From contig NZ_JACJHR010000030.1 of NCBI RefSeq assembly GCF_014174495.1, forward strand, positions 1 through 64,000: a DNA stretch of 64,000 bases, given 5' to 3'. The first letter of the stretch is position 1. Every line of letters begins with the position of its first letter. A program made the translations under genes and the position numbers. The notes beneath the pieces are model-generated. The model ran no database searches, was not told the origin of the DNA, and was given only the letters and a program-made list of their open reading frames with translations. The stretch comes from Amycolatopsis echigonensis (GTDB lineage Bacteria; Actinomycetota; Actinomycetes; Mycobacteriales; Pseudonocardiaceae). Of this stretch, positions 33,401-39,254 are shown in pieces.

Positions 33401-34533
33401 CCAGGCGCAGCCCGATAAGTCCCGGTCTCCCGACGTCGAGCGCCCCCACCGGACTCGGTGCCACCATCCGGCTCGCCTGTGCTGTTCGATACCGCGCCGC
33501 CAAGAAGCGCACGCCCACCCACTCGCGCAGGCCCAGCACCATTGACGTCCGAAACGCCCGTCGGACGCCCGCCGGGAAGTCCAGCGTCGTCTGAAGAACT
33601 GCCGCGCCGGGCACTGTCTGCCGGTCCGTTCTCAAGTCCGGGACCATCGGCTACCTCGCGGCTGTGCCGATTGCCGAAGCCGTTGACCCGGCCATCCCCC
33701 AAACCGCCGACCGAACCGCCGTCGTCAGCCGTCCCGCCGCGCCGGTTGCGTCGCCCGCTCGCTCGTCGGCCGACAGAGTCGTCGTCATCCCCGGCTGGCT
33801 CGCTGTGGCGATTGCCAACTCCGCTGGTTCGCCCGTTTGCCCATCCACCCGCCGATACCGCGTCATCTACCGCAGGTTCGCGGTAGCGCTTAGCCCGTCT
33901 GCCAGTCGAGCCGGTGTCTCCTGCGGCCGCCTCGCCGTGCCGCGCGCCGGCCTCGTTGACCTGCCCGTTCGCCAGGCCACCGCCCAGATCCGAGCCGTCT
34001 CCCGGTTCGGCGTGCCGGCTGCCGACCTCGTTGGCGTGCCCGTTTGCGCGTCTACCGGCTGCCGCAGCGTCGTCTTCCGCGGTGTCGCCGTGCCGCCCGC
34101 CGATCCCGTTGACCTGTCCGGTCGCCAGGCCGCCGTCCAGATCCGAGCCGTTTCCCGGTTCGGCGTGTCGACTGCCGACTCCGTTGGCGTGCCCGTTCGC
34201 CCGCCGTCGGCCCGGCTCGGCGCGCCCGTTCCTGCCCGAGAACCCCGCGTCCGGCTCCGCCCGCCGTCGGCCCGGCTCGGGCCGCTCGGCGTCCGCGCGG
34301 CGTCGGCCCGGCTCAGCCCGGCGAGTGCCCGGTTCCGCGAGTCGACTTGCCGGTTCCGAATGTTGTGTCCCGGGATCGTCGGAGAAAGCAGGTCGTTCGC
34401 CGGTGGTCCGCGCGAGCACATCGGACACGCTGATGCCGCCGTGAGTGTCCATCGAACGGCGGCGTCCTCCGCGAGGGCGAGCCGTGGTGTCGGAATGGCG
34501 ACCGGTGCCGGGGGTGTTGCGCTCGTCGGGCAC
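30454..34533 (-). CDS. Giant LytR-CpsA-Psr (LCP) protein with about 1000-residue disordered N-terminus
   Basis: A 1359-residue protein. A membrane helix (RIALIVVVALIFIGTGVAWG, about 1000-1022) separates a huge Gly/Pro/Arg-rich cytoplasmic region from an extracellular LCP domain with MVGSDSRDGASS, ARSDTVMVAHV, VVSFPRDLEV, and KLNTAYAVGGP. LCP enzymes transfer lipid-linked polymers to peptidoglycan. The N-terminus starts with a short conserved ISVSDVLAR box, continues in near-identical repeats (HAEPG, 33960-34220) and six ERTQLSP-type motifs. GTG 34533 has AGGAG 6 bases upstream. It corresponds in order to Rv0822c. Confidence 0.92.
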   Translation of the reverse strand: MPDERNTPGTGRHSDTTARPRGGRRRSMDTHGGISVSDVLARTTGERPAFSDDPGTQHSEPASRLAEPGTRRAEPGRRRADAERPEPGRRRAEPDAGFSGRNGRAEPGRRRANGHANGVGSRHAEPGNGSDLDGGLATGQVNGIGGRHGDTAEDDAAAAGRRANGHANEVGSRHAEPGDGSDLGGGLANGQVNEAGARHGEAAAGDTGSTGRRAKRYREPAVDDAVSAGGWANGRTSGVGNRHSEPAGDDDDSVGRRASGRRNRRGGTADDGGSVGGLGDGRVNGFGNRHSREVADGPGLENGPADSARRGSSSDDAGLPGGRPTGVSDVNGAGPARVGGRALLGGAVSNSTGEPDGGTESGGGARRRETGTYRAAPGGGSGETGGYGAPSNGRRARPAEVRGLTQPSGPDAEYRVAPGDAGPGGRRESLSGPGETGLSEGSGPEEPRGRRAAGGRGIAEGESGPSRGAVDDGGSESAEQGVPEPGMRPRRRRADGLPPRPRQGGGVPVSPEPPGPRRPHGAENAPGRPGPDSGGLPGPELDGPRMAGPRAAGLHSSAAQPMSGPAEPRIAGPELPMPGGLDPAERRTAGPDSAGQRTPGQDSGGHRVPSPESGGQRMPSPARRRTAGPEAAGPTPGPEAPALPLDPDGPRTPGQNSSGQQVPGPNVPGRRVAGPAGRRRDGIDEVPGGTEPEDELERTQLSPALEPDRLRGKQADQGRNGQAPRRRAGSAGRGGPGMVRGLAAAQGLEQTQLSPALDGESPAPDEPGRPRRREGKPDPNAAQDPERTQLNGERPQRNSASDNGRLRRRPVPNGRPHGNPEVEGERTQLSPVLDGKQQTAADRTQFTPVKGVGLGPKAPAAKPAADPERTQLSPAVEGPIGKRPRRAPARPAAAVRAEMDPLTMTDEMEAIDEATQYRRKIDHSLARFSAAHDDAAAEEAKRRERRERLTTRSMALFEQTRTALQRVVLLDKEEDEEQPAEKPEQTRLQEKKQRHTARNVRIGRIALIVVVALIFIGTGVAWGAVTWFDAKFAQVSALDENSSDIQNADAQANDENFLMVGSDSRDGASSEENVGDAANIPGARSDTVMVAHVPADRKRVVVVSFPRDLEVDRPDCNRWDPAKSQTTDEVVPEQKTAKLNTAYAVGGPQCMTKVIQKVTGLRINHFVGIDFNGFKEMVDAVHGVTVHNEKPIDDTVLGKVLAETGDVTISGDQALSYVRARHVKGDPTSDYGRIKRQQAFIGALLKKVMSSDVVLDPGKLSGFITAFAHATFGDNLGVQQMMTLAQSMRGLNPANINFLTVPTVGLPNKRGNEVLVQERTKSLFDALRDNTPLPGNQQAGTAASAPPPNPDSRKVVNTG
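31903..32452 (-). repeat. Six TQLSP-type motif repeats inside the LCP protein
   Basis: In translation order: ERTQLSPALE, EQTQLSPALD, ERTQLNGE, ERTQLSPVLD, DRTQFTPVK, ERTQLSPAVE. The consensus is [ED]-[RQ]-T-Q-L-S-P-[AV]. They lie in the disordered cytoplasmic part, spaced unevenly (about 15-50 residues). The Thr-Gln core resembles actinobacterial Ser/Thr kinase sites, so phosphorylation or FHA docking is possible, but this is inference. Confidence 0.75.
33960..34220 (-). repeat. Near-identical tandem repeat in the LCP N-terminus
   Basis: At least two copies of a roughly 60-residue unit encode NGHANGVGSRHAEPGNGSDL and NGHANEVGSRHAEPGDGSDL, followed by GGLATGQVN and GGLANGQVN. DNA conservation is high, suggesting recent duplication. 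A more diverged third unit precedes 33900. Confidence 0.7.
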
Positions 34534-34773
34534 TCGGTCTCCTCTCGCACGTCAGGCGCCAGGCTGGGGCGGCTCACCTTTGAACACCCGGCCGCTTCGC
34601 CGGGTCTCCCAGGACTCGTCGTACCGGGGGAGCTTTTCGTTATCGTACGGATACCCGCCGTTCGTGACGACACCCTCCCGCGAATTTCTTCACCATGCGT
34701 CGCCCTAAGGCACACGGAAGCGGACGAACAGGTGAAGATCGGGTTCAGCGAATGGAGTAATCGCAGACGCGTG

Positions 34774-35433
34774 TTACTCAGAGTGCGTAATTACCTGTGC
34801 GGTCTCGCGGTCGTGAAAAGCGACCTTGTTGCGTCCTGCCCGCTTCGCGGCGTAAAGGAGATTGTCCGCTCGGTGGAGTTGGCGGGGCCCCGATCCAACG
34901 CCATGCGCGAGGCCGACGCTGATCGTGACTCGCAGGCCCGGACGGAGTTCTGACCAGGGATGACGGGCGACCCGACGGCGTGCGGCATCAGCGACCCGGA
35001 CGGCGCCCCGGTGATCGATTCCTGGCAGGACGAGAGCGAATTCCTCGCCGCCGTACCGTGCGCAGAACGCATCGGCCGGCAGCCCCTCTTGGAGGAGATC
35101 GGCGACCCGGCAGAGGACACGGTCGCCGAGAAGGTGACCGTACGTATCGTTCACGGACTTGAACCGGTCGAGGTCGACCAAGGCGACGGCCACCGCGGCC
35201 GGCAGCTCAGGCAGCCGCTGGTCGAGGTAACGACGGTTGTAGCTCGAGGTGAGCGGATCGCGCAGGCTGCCCGCTCGCGCGATGTCAAGCGCGGAGCGCA
35301 GGTGCCGGTAGGCCCGCCGCCAATCGCCGCGCGTCGCGAACAGGTCCGCGATGGACTCGTGCAACGTGAGCAAGTCTGGCGCGGCCTCCCCCGTTCCGAG
35401 CTCGTCGTCCGCCGACACTCTGACCTCCGCCAC
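34774..35433 (-). CDS. Diguanylate cyclase (GGDEF domain)
   Basis: A 219-residue protein. A short helical stretch (about 20-55) precedes a GGDEF domain with DPLTSSYNRRYLDQRLPEL, LVDLDRFKSVNDTYGHLLGD and the active site ARYGGEEFALVLPG. Signature residues are intact, so it should make c-di-GMP. The inhibitory I-site (RxxD) expected five residues before the motif reads LPAD and lacks the Arg, so feedback inhibition is probably absent. There is no sensor domain. The frame is closed by a stop shortly upstream of GTG 35433. Confidence 0.92.
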   Translation of the reverse strand: MAEVRVSADDELGTGEAAPDLLTLHESIADLFATRGDWRRAYRHLRSALDIARAGSLRDPLTSSYNRRYLDQRLPELPAAVAVALVDLDRFKSVNDTYGHLLGDRVLCRVADLLQEGLPADAFCARYGGEEFALVLPGIDHRGAVRVADAARRRVARHPWSELRPGLRVTISVGLAHGVGSGPRQLHRADNLLYAAKRAGRNKVAFHDRETAQVITHSE

Positions 35434-35547
35434 TCCATCGTCTTCGTCGTAAAGGAGCGGCGGCTTGAGTCATCGGTACGTACGAAAGTGAATTTCGCTC
35501 AAGTGGACGACGGACTTCCGCTGATGTCACGCAGCGCAGTTCTTCGC

Positions 35548-36111
35548 TCAGAGCGCGGAGAAGGGCTTTTTGTCCTTGAGCTGCGCGAATTGATCGCGTG
35601 CCCAGTAACTCGCGTCAGTGTCCGGATCAGTGATCCACTGTGTGTAATCAGCCCAGGAAATCCATCGCCAGCCGCCCACTTCCTCGGGATTCGGCTGCGG
35701 ATCGACGTCTGTCCAGGCGGCGAACACCGGACAGAACTCGTTCTCCACGATCCCCTGGAAGGGCGGCGTGCGGTAGCGGTACGTGGGCAGCACGCACTCG
35801 AGGTCCTCCAGCGTCTGCAGGCCGAGTTCGTACGAAGCCCGCCGCCGCACGGCGGTCTCCAACGCCTCGGCGGGTGCCGGGTGACCGCACACGCTGTTGG
35901 TCCACACCCCCGGCCACACCTTCTTGTGCAGTGCGCGCTGGGTGATCAGCAGGGCGTTGTCCGAACGGCGCAGGACGTAGCAGGAGAACGCGAGGTGCAG
36001 CCGCGTGTCTGCGTGATGGCTGGCGAGCTTCGGGCCGGTCTCCCCGGTCGGCACGCCGTCCTCGGTCACGAAGACGACGCGTTCGGTTTCGGCTTCAGTG
36101 CTGGTGTCCAC
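35548..36111 (-). CDS. idi: Isopentenyl-diphosphate delta-isomerase, type I
   Basis: A 187-residue Nudix-fold enzyme that interconverts IPP and DMAPP. Catalytic Cys is in WTNSVCGHP and the Glu in IVENEFCPVF; metal-binding His residues are in KLASHHADTRLHLAF. The GTG 36111 start (VDTSTEAETERVVFV) gives the family length. The open frame upstream to 36285 reads low-complexity sequence and is not coding. Overall it supports isoprenoid biosynthesis; no other pathway gene is adjacent. Confidence 0.94.
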   Translation of the reverse strand: MDTSTEAETERVVFVTEDGVPTGETGPKLASHHADTRLHLAFSCYVLRRSDNALLITQRALHKKVWPGVWTNSVCGHPAPAEALETAVRRRASYELGLQTLEDLECVLPTYRYRTPPFQGIVENEFCPVFAAWTDVDPQPNPEEVGGWRWISWADYTQWITDPDTDASYWARDQFAQLKDKKPFSAL

Positions 36112-36259
36112 TCCGGATACTGAACACCACGCACCACCCGGCCGATACCGCGAGCCGGGTGGCCGTTTCGCCCGATTCGAGTGCCGAGCCTTCACGGACC
36201 GCTCAAATCCCCAGCTCGTCGGCTGCCCGACCGAACGACAGCGCAGCCAAGCCTCGGCG

Positions 36260-37093
36260 TCACCGGCTCCCGAGATGCTCGACAATCAGCGAGGTCAAGG
36301 CCTCCGGCGCTTCCTCCGCTACCCAGTGCGACACCTCCTCCAGCATCTCGAACCGGTAGGGCCCGGTGCACCAATTCGCGGTGTCGAGCGCGGCGGTGGA
36401 ACCGAAGGCGACGTCCTCCGTGGACCACACGTACATCGCCGGCACCGAAACCTTGCCGATCTTCCCGCCTGGACGGCCCGCTCGATACCAGTTCAGGGCG
36501 GCGGTGAGCGCACCTGGTTCGGACAGCCGCTGCACGTACTCGTCGATCTTGCTCGGCGGGACGCGGCGATCGAAGATGTCGCGCAGCGCCTTGGCGTTGT
36601 CGGCCAGCATGCGGCGCTCGGTCGCGGGCGTCTGCCGCCATTCCGTCATATAGGCCGACCGCAGGTGCTGGTCCTCGTCCGTCCGCATCGCCTCGGCGAG
36701 TGCGCCCGGGTGCGGTGTGGACACCACGGTGAGACTGCGCAGGCGCTCCGGGTGCTCGTCGGCCGTCCACCACGCGACCGCGCCGCCCCAGTCGTGGCCG
36801 ACCAGGTCGAACTTGCTCCAGCCGAGCGTGTCGGCCATCGCGATGACGTCGGACACCAGCGTCGTGATGCCGTATTCGGCCGGGCGCTCGGGTCGCACGT
36901 CCGGCGAATAACCGCGCTGGTCCGGCGCGACCGCGCGGTAACCGAGCACGCCGAGCGTCGCCACCTGGTGCTCCCACTCCACGGCGGCCTGGGGAAAGCC
37001 GTGCAGCAGCAGTACCGGACGGCCGTCTTCGGGGCCGGCGGCGATGGCATCGAAGGATCCCGCGTCGGTCGGGATGGTCAGCTGGTCGATCAC
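36260..37093 (-). CDS. Epoxide hydrolase-like alpha/beta hydrolase
   Basis: About 277 residues. The elbow is LVGHDWGGAVAWW, with Asp as nucleophile, the hallmark of epoxide hydrolases and haloalkane dehalogenases. The oxyanion segment is LLHGFPQAAVEWEHQ, and the terminal His is in VSHWVAEEAPEAL. A second conserved block is APDQRGYSPDVRP. GTG 37093 is the preferred start, but GTG 37102 or 37117 remain possible since no Shine-Dalgarno is strong. Probably detoxification; substrate unknown. Confidence 0.9.
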   Translation of the reverse strand: MIDQLTIPTDAGSFDAIAAGPEDGRPVLLLHGFPQAAVEWEHQVATLGVLGYRAVAPDQRGYSPDVRPERPAEYGITTLVSDVIAMADTLGWSKFDLVGHDWGGAVAWWTADEHPERLRSLTVVSTPHPGALAEAMRTDEDQHLRSAYMTEWRQTPATERRMLADNAKALRDIFDRRVPPSKIDEYVQRLSEPGALTAALNWYRAGRPGGKIGKVSVPAMYVWSTEDVAFGSTAALDTANWCTGPYRFEMLEEVSHWVAEEAPEALTSLIVEHLGSR

Positions 37094-37174
37094 GAGACGC
37101 ACTCTACGGACCGGCACCGACAGTTTTGGCCGGTCTCGCGCCTAGCCGGTGATCTGAGCTACACGGGAACAACT

Positions 37175-37199
37175 AAGTTGAGTCGCACGTTAGCAACTT
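37175..37199. promoter_or_regulatory. Inverted repeat upstream of the small heat-shock gene
   Basis: AAGTTG (37175-37180) and CAACTT (37194-37199) are an exact inverted repeat 13 bases apart, 60 bases before the hsp20 start, in a comparatively AT-rich stretch. It could be the operator of a heat-shock repressor, but it does not match the HAIR or CIRCE consensus. Confidence 0.4.
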
Positions 37200-37258
37200 T
37201 GCAAGGCTTGGTCAGCGCCCCAGCAGCTGGCCTCAGTTGTCCGAAAGGGGATTCGACA

Positions 37259-37678
37259 ATGCTGATCCGCACCGACCCGTTCGCCCAGTTCGACCGCCTC
37301 ACCCAGCAGTTCTTCGGCGGCCAGAGCACCGCGCCGCGCGCTGTCCCGATGGACGCCTACCGCGCCGGCGACGAGTACGTCATCCAGTTCGACCTCCCGG
37401 GGATCGCCCGCGACTCGATCGACGTGAGCGTCGAGCGCAACGTGCTCACCGTCCGCGCCGAGCGCACGCCGGTCGCGGCCGACGACGCACAGGTCCAGGT
37501 GTCCGAGCGGCCGCGCGGCAAGTTCTCGCGCCAGTTGTTCCTCGGCGACACGCTCGACACCGCGCGCATCGCCGCGGACTACGTCGACGGCGTGCTGACG
37601 CTGCGCATTCCGGTCGCCGAGAAGGCCCAGCCGCGCAAGATCACCGTCGGCGGAGCGCCGCAGGAGATCGACGCCTGA
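37259..37678 (+). CDS. Small heat-shock protein (Hsp20/alpha-crystallin)
   Basis: A 139-residue ATP-independent holdase. The alpha-crystallin domain (about 30-130) has YVIQFDLPGIARDSIDVSVERNVLTVRAER, FSRQLFLGDTLDTARIAADYVDGVLTLRIPV and a short C-terminal tail. It prevents aggregation of unfolded proteins during heat stress. ATG 37259 has AAAGGGG 9 bases upstream. An inverted repeat lies before it and a hairpin after it. Confidence 0.94.
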   Translation: MLIRTDPFAQFDRLTQQFFGGQSTAPRAVPMDAYRAGDEYVIQFDLPGIARDSIDVSVERNVLTVRAERTPVAADDAQVQVSERPRGKFSRQLFLGDTLDTARIAADYVDGVLTLRIPVAEKAQPRKITVGGAPQEIDA

Positions 37679-37692
37679 GGCCGTGACTCAAG

Positions 37693-37738
37693 TTGTCCCC
37701 AGGTTGTCCACAGTGGGTTGTGGATAACCTGGGGACAG
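37693..37738. repeat. Inverted pair of DnaA-box-like sequences in a near-perfect hairpin
   Basis: TTGTCCACA at 37704-37712 and TGTGGATAA at 37719-37727 are two DnaA boxes facing each other, 6 bases apart, and the flanks (TTGTCCCCAGG and CCTGGGGACAG) extend the inverted repeat to about 20 bp with two mismatches. It also lies just after hsp20 and can serve as its terminator. Confidence 0.65.
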
Positions 37739-37986
37739 TTGCTATCTGCGCAGGTCAGCTGGGGGTTCGCCCGCTTGGCAAGCTGTCGCTCGCGCGATCG
37801 TGCGGTTGAGGAGGGACAGCACAGTCGCTCTCGTACTGCGGTCTCTTTGTCGCGCAACGGAGGTTACTTCGCAGCGTCTGCGTTCCTGGCTGTTGCCGCG
37901 GACCGTGCGCCTCGGCGATGAGCGACCAGTTTGCGCTGGTCCAGCCTGAATTGGGTCGCGCTCGTCGCGCTGGTCGCGTAGCCAGG
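37739..37986. other. Region without an identifiable gene
   Basis: Together with the hairpin this makes a roughly 300-base gap between hsp20 and the convergent dusB gene. Short frames exist on both strands but none has a ribosome site or protein-like composition. I see no RNA gene or repeat in it. Confidence 0.5.
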
Positions 37987-39123
37987 TCAGCCGCCGGAAT
38001 GCATGTCCTCGGCCTCGGGGACGCAGTCGTCGTCCGGGTCGTCGAGCCAACCGTGCGGGAGCGTCACCTTGCCCGGCGAGCCCTGCCGCCCGCGCGGACC
38101 CGTCGCGGCGTCCGGGAACGGGGCGTCGTGGTCGAGCTGCGCGATCAGGTCGTCCAGCTGGTTCATGCTCGTCACCATCGCGAAGCCGCGCCGCAGCTCG
38201 GAGCCGACCGGGAAGCCCATCAGGTACCAGGCCATGTGCTTGCGGATGTCGCGCATGGCCTTGTCCGGGCCGTCGTGCTCGATCAGCAGTTCCGTGTGCC
38301 GCCGCAGGACGCGCGCGACCTCGCCGAGGTTCGGCCCCGCCGGGATCTCGCGACCTTGGAAGGCGGCTTCCAGCTCACCGAACAGCCACGGCCGACCGAG
38401 GCAGCCGCGCCCGACGACCACGCCGTCGCAGCCGGTTTCGGCGACCATGCGGAGCGCGTCGTCCGCGCTGAAGATGTCGCCATTGCCGAGCACCGGGATG
38501 CTGGTGACCGCTTCTTTCAGCGCCGCGATCTTCGACCAGTCAGCCTGACCCGAGTAGCGCTGCGCGGCCGTGCGCGCGTGCAAGCTGACGGCAGCCGCGC
38601 CCTCGGCCTCGGCGATGCGCCCTGCATCGAGGAACGTGTGGTGATCGTCGTCGATGCCGACACGGAATTTCACGGTGAACGGAACGCCGCCCTCAGCCGC
38701 CGCCTTCGCCGACTCGCGCACGATGTCCGCGAACAGCCGCCGCTTGAACGGCAGTGCCGCACCGCCGCCCTTCCGCGTTACTTTCGCGACAGGGCAACCG
38801 AAGTTGCTGTCCACGTGGTCCGCGAGCCCCTCGCCGACGATGATCCGCACCGCTTCGGCCATGGTCTTCGGGTCGACCCCGTACAGCTGCATGGACCTCG
38901 GCTTTTCGTGCTCGCCGAAGGTCATCATGTGCATCGTGCCGGGGTGCCGCTCGACGACCGCGCGCGCGGTGATCATCTCGCACACGTAGATGCCCGCGCC
39001 GTACTCCTGGCAGAGCTGCCGGAACGCCACGTTAGTGATGCCCGCCATCGGAGCGAGCACGACGGGAGGATCGACCTGGTAGGGGCCGATCTTCAACGTG
39101 GGCGCGCTCAACGTGGCAGTCAC
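37987..39123 (-). CDS. dusB: tRNA-dihydrouridine synthase (DusB type)
   Basis: A 378-residue flavoenzyme that reduces uridine in tRNA D-loops. The FMN/TIM-barrel start is VVLAPMAGITNVAFRQLC; the family motif with its catalytic Cys is DSNFGCPVAKVTRKGGGAAL; later blocks are VSLHARTAAQRYSG and VVGRGCLGRPWLF. GTG 39123 is chosen. The open frame upstream reads the antisense of a proline-rich gene, so it is not coding. It is the last backbone gene, in the place of Rv0823c. Confidence 0.95.
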   Translation of the reverse strand: MTATLSAPTLKIGPYQVDPPVVLAPMAGITNVAFRQLCQEYGAGIYVCEMITARAVVERHPGTMHMMTFGEHEKPRSMQLYGVDPKTMAEAVRIIVGEGLADHVDSNFGCPVAKVTRKGGGAALPFKRRLFADIVRESAKAAAEGGVPFTVKFRVGIDDDHHTFLDAGRIAEAEGAAAVSLHARTAAQRYSGQADWSKIAALKEAVTSIPVLGNGDIFSADDALRMVAETGCDGVVVGRGCLGRPWLFGELEAAFQGREIPAGPNLGEVARVLRRHTELLIEHDGPDKAMRDIRKHMAWYLMGFPVGSELRRGFAMVTSMNQLDDLIAQLDHDAPFPDAATGPRGRQGSPGKVTLPHGWLDDPDDDCVPEAEDMHSGG

Positions 39124-39254
39124 ACTTCCATTGTCGCCCGTGACGTACGGCACATGCATCCGGGCACGTCGGCGGCCGCGAGACCATCTCGTGTCCAGCC
39201 TTTGAGTAGTGCTACGGATCCGATCATCGTGCCGTTTCGCCGACGCTGTCCGGT

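Noticed and set aside
36112-36285. Extended N-terminus of idi
   Set aside because: Reads low-complexity residues with no family match; enzyme length is complete from GTG 36111.
37742-38050. 102-residue minus-strand frame between hsp20 and dusB
   Set aside because: Arg-rich, overlaps the dusB end in another frame, no ribosome site.
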